Positions 32,994 to 42,235 of a stretch of 52,555 bases of DNA are shown in pieces (the first letter of the stretch is position 1; each line of letters starts with the position of its first letter). Source of the stretch: Betaproteobacteria bacterium. Its GTDB lineage: Bacteria; Pseudomonadota; Gammaproteobacteria; Burkholderiales; SG8-39. The notes under the pieces were generated by a model. The model searched no databases. It was not told the DNA's origin and was given only the letters and a program-made list of their open reading frames with translations. The stretch covers positions 1-52,555 of the forward strand of contig JANXUV010000179.1 in the NCBI GenBank assembly GCA_025356085.1, given 5' to 3'. A program made the position numbers and the translations under genes.

Positions 32994-34664
32994 TTAAGCT
33001 GCCTTCTTTTCGTCGCGCAACGCCCGGCGCAGGATCTTGCCGACGTTGGTCTTCGGCAGCTCGGCGCGGAATTCGATATGCTTCGGCATCTTGTAGCCGG
33101 TCAGGTTCTTGCGGCAGTGATCGAGCACCGCCTGCTCGGTGAGCGCCGGATCTTTCTTCACCACGAACACCTTGGGCACTTCGCCGGATTTCTCGTCCGG
33201 CACGCCGATGGCGCAGCATTCGAGCACGCCGGGGCAGGCGGCCACCACGTCCTCCAGCTCGTTCGGGTACACGTTGAAACCCGACACCAGGATCATGTCC
33301 TTCTTTCGATCCACGATCTTCACGTAGCCGCGCTCGTCCATGACGCCGATGTCGCCGGTCTTGAAGGCGCCGTCCTTCGCCATCACCTTGGCGGTTTCCT
33401 CCGGGCGCTGCCAGTAGCCCTGCATCACCTGCGGGCCGGCGATGCAGATCTCGCCCACCTGACCCACCGCGAGGATGTTCTCGTCGTCGTCGCGGATGGT
33501 GATGATGGTGCTCGGCACCGGCAGGCCGATGGTGCCGCTGAACTCCGTGATATCCACCGGGTTGGTGGTCGCCACGGGCGAGGTTTCGGTGAGGCCGTAG
33601 CCCTCGAGGATCGGCACCCCGGTCGCCTGCTTCCAGCGCTCAGCCACCGCCTTCTGCATCGCCATGCCGCCGGCCGAGGCAAGCCGCAAACGCGAGAAGT
33701 CGATGCCGGAGAATCCCGGGTGGTTCAGCAGCGCGTTGTAGAGCGTGTTCAGGCCGCTGATGGCGGTGAAGCGGTTGTTGGTGAGCTCCTTGATGAAGCC
33801 CGGGATGTCGCGCGGGTTCGGGATCAGCAGGCAGCAGCCGCCGTCGCGCAGCATGAACAGGCAATTGCAGGTCAGCGCGTAGATGTGGTAGAGCGGCAGC
33901 GGCGCGACCATGACGAGCGGGTCGTCTTCCTTGCGCGTCGGCGAGAACCAGGCCGAGACCTGCTCCATGTTGGCGATGATGTTCCGGTGCAGGAGCACCG
34001 CGCCTTTCGACACGCCGGTGGTGCCGCCGGTGTACTGCAGGAAGGCGATGTCCTCCGGCCCGACGTCGACCTTCTTCATCTGCATGCCCGCGCCCTGGCG
34101 GATGGCGTCGTTGAAGCGGACCGCGCCAGGCAGGTTGAACGCCGGCACCAGCTTCTTGACGTTGCGCACCACGAAATTGACCAGCAGTCCCTTCACGCCG
34201 AGCAGGTCGCCCAGGCTGGCGACGACGATGTGCTTGACCGGCGTCTTCGGCAGCACCTGTTCGAGCGTGGTGGCGAAGTTCTCGAGAATCACGATCGCCT
34301 CGGCGCCGGAATCCTTGAGTTGGTGCTCGAGTTCGCGCGGCGTGTAGAGCGGATTGACGTTCACCACCGTGTAGCCGGCGCGCAGGATGCCGAACACCGC
34401 CGCCGGGTACTGCAGCACGTTCGGCATCATCACCGCCACGCGCGCGCCCTTGGCGAGCCCCTTGGACTGCAGCCAGGCGCCGAAATTGGTCGACAGCCGG
34501 TCGACGTCGCCGAAGTTGATGGTCTTGCCCATGCAGATGTAGGCGGGCCGGTCGCGGTACTTGCCGATGTTCTCGTCGATCAGGTGCGGGATCGAGCGGT
34601 AGGCGTTGACGTTGATCTCCGCGGGCACGCCCTTGGGATAGCTCTTCAGCCAGATTTTTTCCAT
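32994..34664 (-). CDS. fadD: Long-chain fatty acid-CoA ligase
   Basis: 556 residues, AMP-forming ligase of the FadD type. Motifs are LQYTGGTTGVSKGAVL (P-loop), GYGLTETSPV, and GYVKIVDRKKDMILVSGFNVYPNE, the FACS signature region, with the catalytic Lys in TNVGKILRRALR. An AGGAG ribosome site lies upstream of the ATG. It sits in an operon with an enoyl-CoA hydratase and MFS permease upstream and an EamA permease downstream, a beta-oxidation and transport unit. Confidence 0.95.
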   Translation of the reverse strand: MEKIWLKSYPKGVPAEINVNAYRSIPHLIDENIGKYRDRPAYICMGKTINFGDVDRLSTNFGAWLQSKGLAKGARVAVMMPNVLQYPAAVFGILRAGYTVVNVNPLYTPRELEHQLKDSGAEAIVILENFATTLEQVLPKTPVKHIVVASLGDLLGVKGLLVNFVVRNVKKLVPAFNLPGAVRFNDAIRQGAGMQMKKVDVGPEDIAFLQYTGGTTGVSKGAVLLHRNIIANMEQVSAWFSPTRKEDDPLVMVAPLPLYHIYALTCNCLFMLRDGGCCLLIPNPRDIPGFIKELTNNRFTAISGLNTLYNALLNHPGFSGIDFSRLRLASAGGMAMQKAVAERWKQATGVPILEGYGLTETSPVATTNPVDITEFSGTIGLPVPSTIITIRDDDENILAVGQVGEICIAGPQVMQGYWQRPEETAKVMAKDGAFKTGDIGVMDERGYVKIVDRKKDMILVSGFNVYPNELEDVVAACPGVLECCAIGVPDEKSGEVPKVFVVKKDPALTEQAVLDHCRKNLTGYKMPKHIEFRAELPKTNVGKILRRALRDEKKAA

Positions 34665-34693
34665 CGGGGACTCCTCCTGCGGAAGATTCTAGC

Positions 34694-35905
34694 CTAGCGA
34701 GCTCCCGCAAAGACACGCACCACTATCGGCGCGGCAAGGCAGCCTGCGCCAATGGCGACATAGGCCCAGATCCAGGCCGCGGCGCTCGCCTCGCCGCCAC
34801 CCAGATCGAGCGCCAGGCCGAACAGCGACGGCCCGAGCATGCCGCCGGCGAATCCCGCCAGCGAATACAGGCCGAGCGCCGCCCCGCGCAACTCGGGCGG
34901 CACGGCGCCGACCAGGCCCGCGGTCAGGGTGCCCGAATCCGCCATTACGAACAGCGCGTGCAGCATCAGCAGCGCCAGCACCACCGGCCAGTACGCCGGC
35001 GCGGCAACCGCCAGCACGATGCCGGCGGCGCCGGAGGCGACCATGGCGATCTGGATCCAGCGCCCCCGGCCCATGCGCATCGCCACTTCATTGCCGAGGA
35101 TGGAAGACGGCACCGCGCCGAGGTTCACCGCCGCCGCGATGGCGGCGAGGTTCCACGGAAATTCCCCGCCCGGCGCCTGCAGGCTGGCCGAATAGGCGAG
35201 AAAAGCCACCATCCAGCCGCGCGAGCCGAACAGTTCAATGCAGTGCGCCGCGTAGCCGAGCGTAAAGCCCGCGGCCGCGCGGTTCGACAGGACCTTGCGC
35301 CACGCGGCAACGGGGAACAGGGTGGCCAGCGAGAAATTGATTTGTTTGCTTTCCTGAACTTCCGCTTTTTTGACAAAAACGAAAACAATTACCCCCGCAA
35401 GCAACGGCCCCAACGCAGACACCACGAACGCCCAGCGCCAGCCCTGCGTCGCCGCCAGGATGCCGGCCAGCGCCAGCGACAGCGCGGTGCCGACGCCGAA
35501 GAACGAGGTATAGAAGGAAATGTAGCGGCTCTGCAGCGGGCCGCTGACGCGGTCCGAGAGCAGGCGCAGACCCGGCATGTAGCTCGCGGCCACGCCCGCG
35601 CCGAGCAGCGCCTGGAACAAAGCGGCGCTCGCCAGCCCCTGCGCCGCGAAGCCGAACCCCGCCTCGCCGACGACCGCGAGCAGGCTGCCCGCGAGGTAGA
35701 CCTTGCGCCCGTCCACGCGATCGGTAAGCGCGGTCCAGTAAGAGACGGTCGCGATGTAGCCGAGAAAGAATGCGCTGCCGATCAGGCCGGCCTCGGTGTT
35801 GCTCAACCGCCAGAGATCGCGCAGCTCCGGCAGCAGCGCCGCATAGGTCGCGAATCCCAGCATCGACAGGATGTGAGACCCGATGAGAACGTAGGCAGGG
35901 TTAAT
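34694..35905 (-). CDS. MFS transporter; start apparently non-standard (ATT)
   Basis: Major facilitator permease with twelve hydrophobic segments and a central loop around residues 180-200. The loop-2/3 motif appears as YWTALTDRVDGRKVYLAG. The first standard start, ATG 35863, lies inside the first helix; the same frame continues upstream as NPAYVLIGSHILSMLGFATYAALL back to an ATT at 35905, 18 bases after the hydratase stop. No ATG, GTG or TTG occurs between. The extended protein has 403 residues, the normal length. ATT is a rare initiation codon (infC), so this needs checking. The cargo is probably a small organic acid, by context only. Confidence 0.85.
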   Translation of the reverse strand: MNPAYVLIGSHILSMLGFATYAALLPELRDLWRLSNTEAGLIGSAFFLGYIATVSYWTALTDRVDGRKVYLAGSLLAVVGEAGFGFAAQGLASAALFQALLGAGVAASYMPGLRLLSDRVSGPLQSRYISFYTSFFGVGTALSLALAGILAATQGWRWAFVVSALGPLLAGVIVFVFVKKAEVQESKQINFSLATLFPVAAWRKVLSNRAAAGFTLGYAAHCIELFGSRGWMVAFLAYSASLQAPGGEFPWNLAAIAAAVNLGAVPSSILGNEVAMRMGRGRWIQIAMVASGAAGIVLAVAAPAYWPVVLALLMLHALFVMADSGTLTAGLVGAVPPELRGAALGLYSLAGFAGGMLGPSLFGLALDLGGGEASAAAWIWAYVAIGAGCLAAPIVVRVFAGAR

Positions 35906-35923
35906 AAGGAACGCGCTCGCGCG

Positions 35924-36700
35924 TTAGCGGTTCTTAAACTTCGGTTTTCTTTTTTCAACGAACGCGGCCATGCCCTCTTTCTGATCTTCAAGCGCAAACG
36001 CAGCATGGAACAGCCGCCGCTCGAACAGCACGCCTTCCGACAACGTGCTTTCATAGGCGCGGTTGATGGATTCCTTGATCATCATCGTCGCGGGTAGCGA
36101 ACATGAGGCGATTTTCTCCGCCACCGCCATCGCCTCCTCCATCAGCTTGTCGTTGGGCACCACGCGCGACACCAGGCCGGCGCGCTCGGCTTCCGCCGCA
36201 TCCATCATGCGCGCGGTGAGGCACAGGTCCATCGCCTTGGCCTTGCCGACCGCGCGCGGCAGCCGCTGGGTGCCGCCCGAGCCGGGCAGCACGCCGAGGT
36301 TGATCTCGGGCTGGCCGAACTTCGCGCTCTCGGCGGCGATGATGATGTCGCACATCATGGCCACCTCGCAGCCGCCCCCCAGCGCGTAACCCGCCACCGC
36401 GGCGATCACCGGCTTGCGCACGTTGCGGATATGTTCCCAGTCGCGCGTGATGTAGTTGGACATGAACGCGTGCTGGAAGTCGAAATCCTTCATCGCGCCG
36501 ATGTCGGCGCCGGCGGCGAAAGCCTTGTCGTTGCCCGCGATCAGGATCGCGCCGATGTTGTCGTCGGCATCGAAGGCGTAGAGCGCGGCGCCCAGCTCCT
36601 GCATGAGCTTCGGCGCCAGCGCGTTCAGCTGCTTCGGCCGGTTGAGCGTGACCAGCCCGACGCGCCCTTTCACTTCGGTCAGGATGAATTCGTAGCCCAT
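35924..36700 (-). CDS. Enoyl-CoA hydratase (crotonase, PaaF-like)
   Basis: 258 residues. Both catalytic glutamates are present: one in [11 protein letters not shown] and one in [20 protein letters not shown]; the oxyanion NH donors lie in [10 protein letters not shown]. It hydrates trans-2-enoyl-CoA in beta-oxidation or phenylacetate degradation. It opens the minus-strand fatty acid operon and diverges from paaG with only 27 bases between the start codons; the ATG has no ribosome site. TAAAAT seven bases upstream of the ATG suggests a leaderless transcript. Confidence 0.93.
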   Translation of the reverse strand: MGYEFILTEVKGRVGLVTLNRPKQLNALAPKLMQELGAALYAFDADDNIGAILIAGNDKAFAAGADIGAMKDFDFQHAFMSNYITRDWEHIRNVRKPVIAAVAGYALGGGCEVAMMCDIIIAAESAKFGQPEINLGVLPGSGGTQRLPRAVGKAKAMDLCLTARMMDAAEAERAGLVSRVVPNDKLMEEAMAVAEKIASCSLPATMMIKESINRAYESTLSEGVLFERRLFHAAFALEDQKEGMAAFVEKRKPKFKNR

Positions 36701-36710
36701 GGGAAAGATT

Positions 36711-36721
36711 TTAGCTAAGCT
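36711..36721. promoter_or_regulatory. Palindrome in the 27-base divergent start region
   Basis: TTAGCTAA (36711-36718) is a perfect palindrome inside the gap between the enoyl-CoA hydratase and paaG starts. On the plus strand TAAGCT ends six bases before the paaG ATG; on the minus strand TAAAAT ends seven bases before the hydratase ATG. Both distances fit -10 boxes of leaderless mRNAs. No -35 boxes stand out, so this is a tentative call. Confidence 0.3.
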
Positions 36722-36727
36722 TTGCCC

Positions 36728-37507
36728 ATGGAACCCCTACTCGTTTCGATGGACGCCGGCGTGCTGACGCTCACGCTCAACCGCCCGGACACCCTGAACG
36801 CATTCACCACCGCCATGCACGCGGGGCTCGCCGCGGCCATGACGCGGGCCGAAACGGAAGCCGCGGTGCGCTGCGTGCTGATCACCGGCGCCGGGCGCGG
36901 CTTCTGCGCCGGACAGGACCTGTCGGAGCGCGACATGAACGCCGTTGATATCGACATGGGCGCCGGACTGGATGCGCGCTACAACCCGCTCGTCAGGCGC
37001 ATGCACGCGCTGCGCAAGCCCATCGTCTGCGCGGTGAACGGCGTGGCCGCCGGCGCCGGCGCCAATTTCGCGCTCGCCTGCGATATCGTGATCGCGGCGC
37101 GCTCGGCCTCCTTCATCCAGGCCTTCGTGAAAATCGGCCTGGTGCCGGACTGCGGCGGCAGCTACTTCCTGCCCCGCCTCGCCGGCACCCAGCGCGCGAT
37201 GGCGCTCGCCATGACCGGCGACCGGCTCTCGGCTGCGGACGCGGAGCGCTGGGGCCTGATCTGGAAATGCGTGGACGATGCGCAGCTGAAAGAGGAATCT
37301 GGAAAGCTCGCGCGCAGCCTGGCGAGCGGCCCGACCAGGTCGCTTGGCCTCATCAAGAAAGCCATCTACGACTCCGCCCACAACGACCTGGCGGCGCAGC
37401 TCGACCTCGAACGCGACCTGCAGCACGAAGCCGGCAAGGGCAAGGACTTCCGCGAAGGCGTAAAGGCGTTCCTCGAGAAGCGCAAGCCTTCTTTCACGGG
37501 TCAATGA
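36728..37507 (+). CDS. paaG: Ring-1,2-epoxyphenylacetyl-CoA isomerase (PaaG-like)
   Basis: 259 residues, crotonase fold. Unlike the divergent hydratase it lacks the two catalytic glutamates: the first position is Asn in [11 protein letters not shown], and the second region reads [12 protein letters not shown] with an Asp, as in PaaG isomerases that open the epoxide ring to oxepin-CoA. The N-terminal [11 protein letters not shown] is also typical. The ATG at 36728 was preferred to TTG 36722. The stop overlaps the paaK start (ATGA). Confidence 0.85.
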   Translation: MEPLLVSMDAGVLTLTLNRPDTLNAFTTAMHAGLAAAMTRAETEAAVRCVLITGAGRGFCAGQDLSERDMNAVDIDMGAGLDARYNPLVRRMHALRKPIVCAVNGVAAGAGANFALACDIVIAARSASFIQAFVKIGLVPDCGGSYFLPRLAGTQRAMALAMTGDRLSAADAERWGLIWKCVDDAQLKEESGKLARSLASGPTRSLGLIKKAIYDSAHNDLAAQLDLERDLQHEAGKGKDFREGVKAFLEKRKPSFTGQ

Positions 37508-38769
37508 AGAGATTTCCGCTAGAAGCAATCGAGAAGGCCTCGCGCAAGAAGCTGCGCGACCTGCAGCTCGCGCGGCTGAAGTGGTCGCTGAAGCGCGCCT
37601 ATGAGCGCGTGCCGCACTACAAGAAGAAGTTCGACGCCGCGGGCGTGAAGCCCAGGGACCTGAAGACGCTGGCGGATCTCTCTAAATTCCCGTTCACCGC
37701 CAAGGCCGACCTGCGCGACACCTACCCCTTCGGCATGTTCGCGGTGCCGATGGATAAAGTCGTACGCATCCACGCTTCCTCGGGCACCACCGGCAAGCCG
37801 ACGGTGGTCGGCTACACGAAGAAGGACATCGACACCTGGAGCCACCTGATGGCGCGCTCGATGCGCGCCGCAGGCGCGCGGCCGGGCGACAAGGTGCATA
37901 ACGCCTATGGCTATGGGTTGTTCACCGGCGGCCTGGGCGCGCATTACGGCGCCGAGCGCCTGGGCCTGGCGACGATCCCGGTGTCGGGCGGCATGACCGA
38001 GCGCCAGGTGCAGCTGATCCGCGATTTCAAGCCCGAGATCATCATGGTGACGCCCTCCTACATGCTGGCGATAGCCGACGAGATGGAGCGCCAGGGCTTT
38101 GACCCGAAAAAATCCAGCCTGCGCATCGGCATCTTTGGCGCCGAGCCCTGGACGGATGAATTGAGAAAGCAGATCGAAAAAAGAATCTCCCTGCAGGCCA
38201 TCGATCTTTATGGCCTGTCGGAAGTGATGGGCCCCGGCGTGGCGGCCGAATGCATCGAGACCAAGGACGGCCCGACCATCTGGGAAGACCATTTCTATCC
38301 CGAGATCGTCGATCCGGTGACGGGCGAAGTCCTGCCCGACGGAGAGCAGGGCGAACTCGTCTTCACCTCGCTCACCAAGGAAGCGCTGCCGGTGATCCGC
38401 TACCGCACGCGCGACCTCACGCGCCTGCTGCCCGGCACCGCGCGCACCATGCGCCGCATGGCGCGCATCACCGGCCGCTCGGACGACATGCTGATCATCC
38501 GCGGCGTCAACCTGTTCCCCTCGCAGATCGAGGAACTGATTCTCAAACAGGGCCTCAGCCCGCACTACGTGCTGGAACTTTCCAAGCAGGGGCCGCTGGA
38601 TCACCTGACGGTGCTGGTGGAGACGGAAGACCGGACCGCCGCGGGAAAATTGCAGCACGACATCAAGTCCACCATCGGCGTCAGCGCGGAGGTGAAAGCC
38701 GTTGCCGCGGGCACCATCGAGCGCTCCATCGGCAAAGCCAAGCGCGTCATCGACAAGAGACCCACATGA
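37504..38769 (+). CDS. paaK: Phenylacetate-CoA ligase
   Basis: 421 residues, AMP-forming ligase of the PaaK family producing phenylacetyl-CoA. Family marks are HASSGTTGKPTVVGYT (P-loop), YGYGLFTGGLGAHYGAERLG, GLSEVMGPGVA and the C-terminal RGVNLFPSQIEE; a terminal Lys lies in SIGKAKRVIDKR. The ATG overlaps the paaG stop and the stop overlaps the next gene. The ring-oxygenating paaABCDE and the ring-opening paaZ are absent from this window; they may lie elsewhere, or the pair may act on another arylacetate. Confidence 0.93.
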   Translation: MKRFPLEAIEKASRKKLRDLQLARLKWSLKRAYERVPHYKKKFDAAGVKPRDLKTLADLSKFPFTAKADLRDTYPFGMFAVPMDKVVRIHASSGTTGKPTVVGYTKKDIDTWSHLMARSMRAAGARPGDKVHNAYGYGLFTGGLGAHYGAERLGLATIPVSGGMTERQVQLIRDFKPEIIMVTPSYMLAIADEMERQGFDPKKSSLRIGIFGAEPWTDELRKQIEKRISLQAIDLYGLSEVMGPGVAAECIETKDGPTIWEDHFYPEIVDPVTGEVLPDGEQGELVFTSLTKEALPVIRYRTRDLTRLLPGTARTMRRMARITGRSDDMLIIRGVNLFPSQIEELILKQGLSPHYVLELSKQGPLDHLTVLVETEDRTAAGKLQHDIKSTIGVSAEVKAVAAGTIERSIGKAKRVIDKRPT

Positions 38770-39779
38770 GATTTCCGGCCGCCCTGCTTTTCTTCATGGC
38801 ACTGGCGGCGCAGGCAGCCGTCGGCGTTGCGGAACTCCCGGGTCTCGCCGGCGACGGCCCGGTCACCGTGTTTTATCCAACCAGCGGCACCGTGCAAGCG
38901 TTGAAGCGCGGACCGTTCACGATCCAGGCCGCGGAGAACGCGGCGCCCGTCGCCGGCAACGGCAGGCTGGTCGTGGTGTCGCACGGTTCGGGCGGATCGG
39001 CGTGGACCTACAGCGACCTCGCGCGCGCGCTGGTCGAGGCGGGCTTCGTGGTGGCGATGCCGCTGCATCGCGGCGACAACTACGCGGACATGAGCGAAGT
39101 CGGGCCGCCCAGCTGGCGGCGCCGTCCCGCCGAAGTTTCGCGTGCCATCGACGCGATGGCGCGCGACGCTCGCTTCGCGACGCTGCTGCGGCTGGACAAG
39201 GTGGGCATGTACGGCATGTCCGCGGGCGGCCACACGGCACTCACGCTCGCCGGTGGGCGCTGGTCGCCGGCCGTGCTCGCGCGGCACTGCGAAGCGCACA
39301 TCTCGGACGATTTCGCCACTTGCGTCGGCCTGAGCACCAGCCTCAAAGGCGATATGTTCGACGGCACGCGCAAGACCATCTCGCTATGGGTCATCTCCTG
39401 GCGGCTGAGCGACGCGACGTGGCAGACCTACAGCGACCCGCGCGTGAAAGCCGTGGTGGCGGGCGTGCCCTTCGCGGCCGATTTCGACTTTGCCTCGCTC
39501 GCGACCCCGCGCGTACCGCTCGGGCTCGTCATCGCGGGCAAGGACATCTGGCTGACGCCGCGCTTCCACGTCGGCGCGGTGCGCGCGGCGTGCAAGGCCT
39601 GCGAGCTGGTGGCAGATATCCCCAACGGCGGGCACGGCGCCCTCCTCTCGCCGATGCCGCCCGGCCTGACCGGACGCCTCGCCGAACTGATCAACGACCC
39701 GCCTGGTTTCGACCGCGGCGTGCTGCCGGAGGTCGACCGCAAGATCGCCGCATTCTTCAGCAGGCATCTGCTCCCTTAG
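38766..39779 (+). CDS. Exported alpha/beta-hydrolase (dienelactone hydrolase-like/platelet-activating factor acetylhydrolase-like)
   Basis: 337 residues with a signal peptide (cleavage after about 18, AQAAVGVA). The nucleophile is Ser in GMYGMSAGGHTAL; a late IPNGGHGALL supplies His. The sequence VVVSHGSGGSAWTYSDLARALVEAG resembles dienelactone-type predicted dienelactone hydrolases. The ATG overlaps the paaK stop, so it is transcribed with the ligase, possibly releasing an aryl acid from esters in the periplasm; this is inference. The start of a lipase-type fold and an unusual long insert (residues 165-220) are seen. Confidence 0.82.
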   Translation: MRFPAALLFFMALAAQAAVGVAELPGLAGDGPVTVFYPTSGTVQALKRGPFTIQAAENAAPVAGNGRLVVVSHGSGGSAWTYSDLARALVEAGFVVAMPLHRGDNYADMSEVGPPSWRRRPAEVSRAIDAMARDARFATLLRLDKVGMYGMSAGGHTALTLAGGRWSPAVLARHCEAHISDDFATCVGLSTSLKGDMFDGTRKTISLWVISWRLSDATWQTYSDPRVKAVVAGVPFAADFDFASLATPRVPLGLVIAGKDIWLTPRFHVGAVRAACKACELVADIPNGGHGALLSPMPPGLTGRLAELINDPPGFDRGVLPEVDRKIAAFFSRHLLP

Positions 39780-39782
39780 TCA

Positions 39783-40739
39783 ATGGCGTTTGATCTCAGT
39801 CGCAAAGTGCTGGAGCGGGCGGCGCGACTCGTTCACGCCGCCATGCCGCCCACGCCGCAGCTGTCCTGGCCGCTGCTCAGCCAGCGCGCGGGCTGCGAGG
39901 TCTGGGTAAAGCACGAGAACCACACCGCCACCGGAGCGTTCAAGATCCGCGGCGGCATCGTGATGATCGACGCGCTCAAGCGCGCCGAGCCGAAGCTCGC
40001 CGGCGTGGTCAGCGCGACGCGCGGCAACCACGGCCAGAGCCTCGCCTGGTCGGGCCGCCGCCACGGCGTGCGCACGGTGATCGTGGTGCCGCAGGGCAAC
40101 AGCCGCGACAAGAATGCCGCGATGCGCGCCTGGGGCGCGGAGCTGGTCGAGCATGGCCGCGACTTCGACGAGGCGAAGGATCACGCCGCGAAGCTGGCGC
40201 GGGAACAGGGTTTGCAGTCCATCGGCCCATTCCACCCGGAACTGGTCGCCGGCGTCGGCAGCTATGCCTTTGAGCTGTTCTCGGCGGTCGCTGACCTGGA
40301 CGCGGTCTACGTGCCGATCGGCTGCGGCTCGGGCATCAGCGGCCTGATCGCCTGGCGCGATGCGCTCGGGCTGAAGACAAAAATCGTCGGCGTGGTGTCG
40401 GAGAATGCCGACTGTTATGCCTTGTCTTTCGAATCAAATGCTCTTATTGAAACCCCATCGGCGCTCACTTTCGCCGACGGTATGGCGGTGCGGGTGCCGG
40501 TGCCCGCGGCTCTCGACATCATCCGCGCCGGCGCTGAGCGCATCGTGCGCGTTTCCGACGACGAAGTGAAAGCCGCTGTGCGCTACTACTACAGCGACAC
40601 CCACAACCTCATCGAAGGCGCGGGCGCCGCGCCGCTGGCCGCGCTGCTGAAGGAAAAACCGAAATCCGGCCGCTTTGCCGTGATTGCGTCGGGCGGCAAC
40701 ATCGACCGCGAGGCCTACCTCGCCGTGTTGAGCGGTTAA
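39783..40739 (+). CDS. PLP-dependent threonine/serine dehydratase-like protein
   Basis: 318 residues, fold type II PLP enzyme. The PLP lysine is K54 in TGAFKIRGG; the substrate loop SATRGNHGQSLA and the phosphate-binding GCGSGISG are in order. The length and lack of an ACT regulatory domain match catabolic threonine dehydratases, or the hydroxyectoine-utilisation EutB. Codons near 40390-40460 are A/T-richer than the rest. It starts three bases after the hydrolase stop, so co-transcription is likely; the metabolic link to paaK is not evident. The end overlaps the convergent hydrolase by four bases. Confidence 0.83.
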   Translation: MAFDLSRKVLERAARLVHAAMPPTPQLSWPLLSQRAGCEVWVKHENHTATGAFKIRGGIVMIDALKRAEPKLAGVVSATRGNHGQSLAWSGRRHGVRTVIVVPQGNSRDKNAAMRAWGAELVEHGRDFDEAKDHAAKLAREQGLQSIGPFHPELVAGVGSYAFELFSAVADLDAVYVPIGCGSGISGLIAWRDALGLKTKIVGVVSENADCYALSFESNALIETPSALTFADGMAVRVPVPAALDIIRAGAERIVRVSDDEVKAAVRYYYSDTHNLIEGAGAAPLAALLKEKPKSGRFAVIASGGNIDREAYLAVLSG

Positions 40740-42235
40740 TCCGCCCAGCGCACGTTGCGCGCTGCCTGGGTGATGGCCTCGGCGTCCTCGGGCAACAGCA
40801 GACGGCGTTCCACGAGTTTCGCGGCGGCGGCGCTCACATTCGCCACATAGGTTTCGGGCGAGCCGTAGCGCGCCTTCACTACCGTAATCGGATAGGCCTC
40901 GTAGCCGGCGCTGAGACGGCAGGGATCCTTGTCGACTGTGTTCTGCAGGCCATGCGCACCCAGGGGCGCTTCCACGTCGGGCAGGCGCACGCCGCCGAGA
41001 ACGTTGCCGTCGCCGCCGCGCGCGGGCGCGAGCACCACGGCCTTCGCGAGGTGCGCAGGCGCGCGCAGCACGCTGGCGTCCACGGATTTCTCGCCGAGCG
41101 GCATCAGGGCGCTCGGCGGCGGCTCGGTGCCGCGCGCCACCCAGGCGTCCAGGTTCGCCATGGAGCTGCGCATGATCGGCCGGTAATCGAGGCGCGCGAG
41201 CGGCAGCGCGCAGTTGGCGTGCTTCTCGGTCGTGTTGAGCGAGTGCGAGGCGCCCGCGACGTCGTACATGCGCACGTTGGCGGGCAGCGGCACGTCGGCT
41301 GTGCCTTCGGCGCCGGTGCGCGCGAGCGAGGCGCGCAGACTGAGGTAGTCCGTGGTCATGTTGGTGACCACGATTTTCGGCAGCGGCTCCTTGCGCGCGC
41401 TCATCGCCGCGACGATGTCGGCATAGGTGAACGGCGCTTCCTGCACGCCGCGCATGTCCGGCCGCCCGAAATTCGGCGTCGGGCTGGCGTTGGCGGAAGC
41501 CGCGCCCTTGCCCGCTTCCAGTATGGGCATCTGCCCCGAGGCGCCGGCATGCAGGTGCAAGCCCGCGAACACCATGCGGCCGTTCACTGTGTTGTAGCCC
41601 TGCGAGAGGTAGGTGCGCAGGAAGCGCGCGGTCTGCGAGAAGCCCGTCGCGTAAGCGCGGTCCACCAGGCCCGCGACCGGATTCGGCCGACCCGCATCGT
41701 CGGCGCGCGCATCGCGCAGGAAGATGGCCACGTCGCGGATTGCGCCGAACGCGGCCGCCTCGATGTTGCGCTCCTCGCCGCTAGCGTCGCGGAACTTCGG
41801 TGGCATGAAGCCCTCACCGTATTCCCAGGTAACGCTGACGAGCGCGAAGCCATTGCGCTGCAGAAAGCCGGTGCCCGGCTCGGTGGCGCCGACGCCGGTC
41901 GCCGGCTCGCGCAGGCCGTTGTAAAGGGCGTGCGAGATGACGCGGCCGCGGTTGGGAACATCCAGCAGGAGCGCGCCGTTCGCCCGGGTTACGGGCACGA
42001 TCAGCAGCACGCGCGTCTCGTACGCGGCGCGCCCGCCCGGCGCCTTCTCGACGTCCGGAATACGGTCTTCGCGAACAAGCTCGCCCCGCACCTTCGCTTC
42101 GATGCGCTGGTAGTCGATGCCATTGAAGCGGCCATACGGTGACTGCTTCTCGATCTCGAAAAAGACCAGCCGCGCCTGCAGCGGCGCGGTGCAAAGAAAA
42201 AGGGCGGCCACACAAATGAGGCGGGCGATCGTCAT
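40736..42235 (-). CDS. Secreted alpha/beta-hydrolase domain protein (Abhydrolase_10-like)
   Basis: 499 residues with a signal peptide ending at LQA-RLV. The central block LVDRAYATGFSQTARFLRTYLSQGYN has the nucleophile elbow GFSQT; the later DVAGASHSLNT and the N-terminal FEIEKQSPYGRFNGIDYQRIE match large secreted hydrolases of unknown substrate common in soil proteobacteria. The ATG at 42235 overlaps the ogt stop (ATGA), so it is the third gene of the DNA-repair operon, an odd partner. Activity unknown. Confidence 0.82.
   Translation of the reverse strand: MTIARLICVAALFLCTAPLQARLVFFEIEKQSPYGRFNGIDYQRIEAKVRGELVREDRIPDVEKAPGGRAAYETRVLLIVPVTRANGALLLDVPNRGRVISHALYNGLREPATGVGATEPGTGFLQRNGFALVSVTWEYGEGFMPPKFRDASGEERNIEAAAFGAIRDVAIFLRDARADDAGRPNPVAGLVDRAYATGFSQTARFLRTYLSQGYNTVNGRMVFAGLHLHAGASGQMPILEAGKGAASANASPTPNFGRPDMRGVQEAPFTYADIVAAMSARKEPLPKIVVTNMTTDYLSLRASLARTGAEGTADVPLPANVRMYDVAGASHSLNTTEKHANCALPLARLDYRPIMRSSMANLDAWVARGTEPPPSALMPLGEKSVDASVLRAPAHLAKAVVLAPARGGDGNVLGGVRLPDVEAPLGAHGLQNTVDKDPCRLSAGYEAYPITVVKARYGSPETYVANVSAAAAKLVERRLLLPEDAEAITQAARNVRWAD

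Noticed and set aside
32976-34697. 573-codon frame antisense to fadD
   Set aside because: Exact mirror of fadD with a shadow composition of Val/His/Arg/Asp; no ribosome site or motif.
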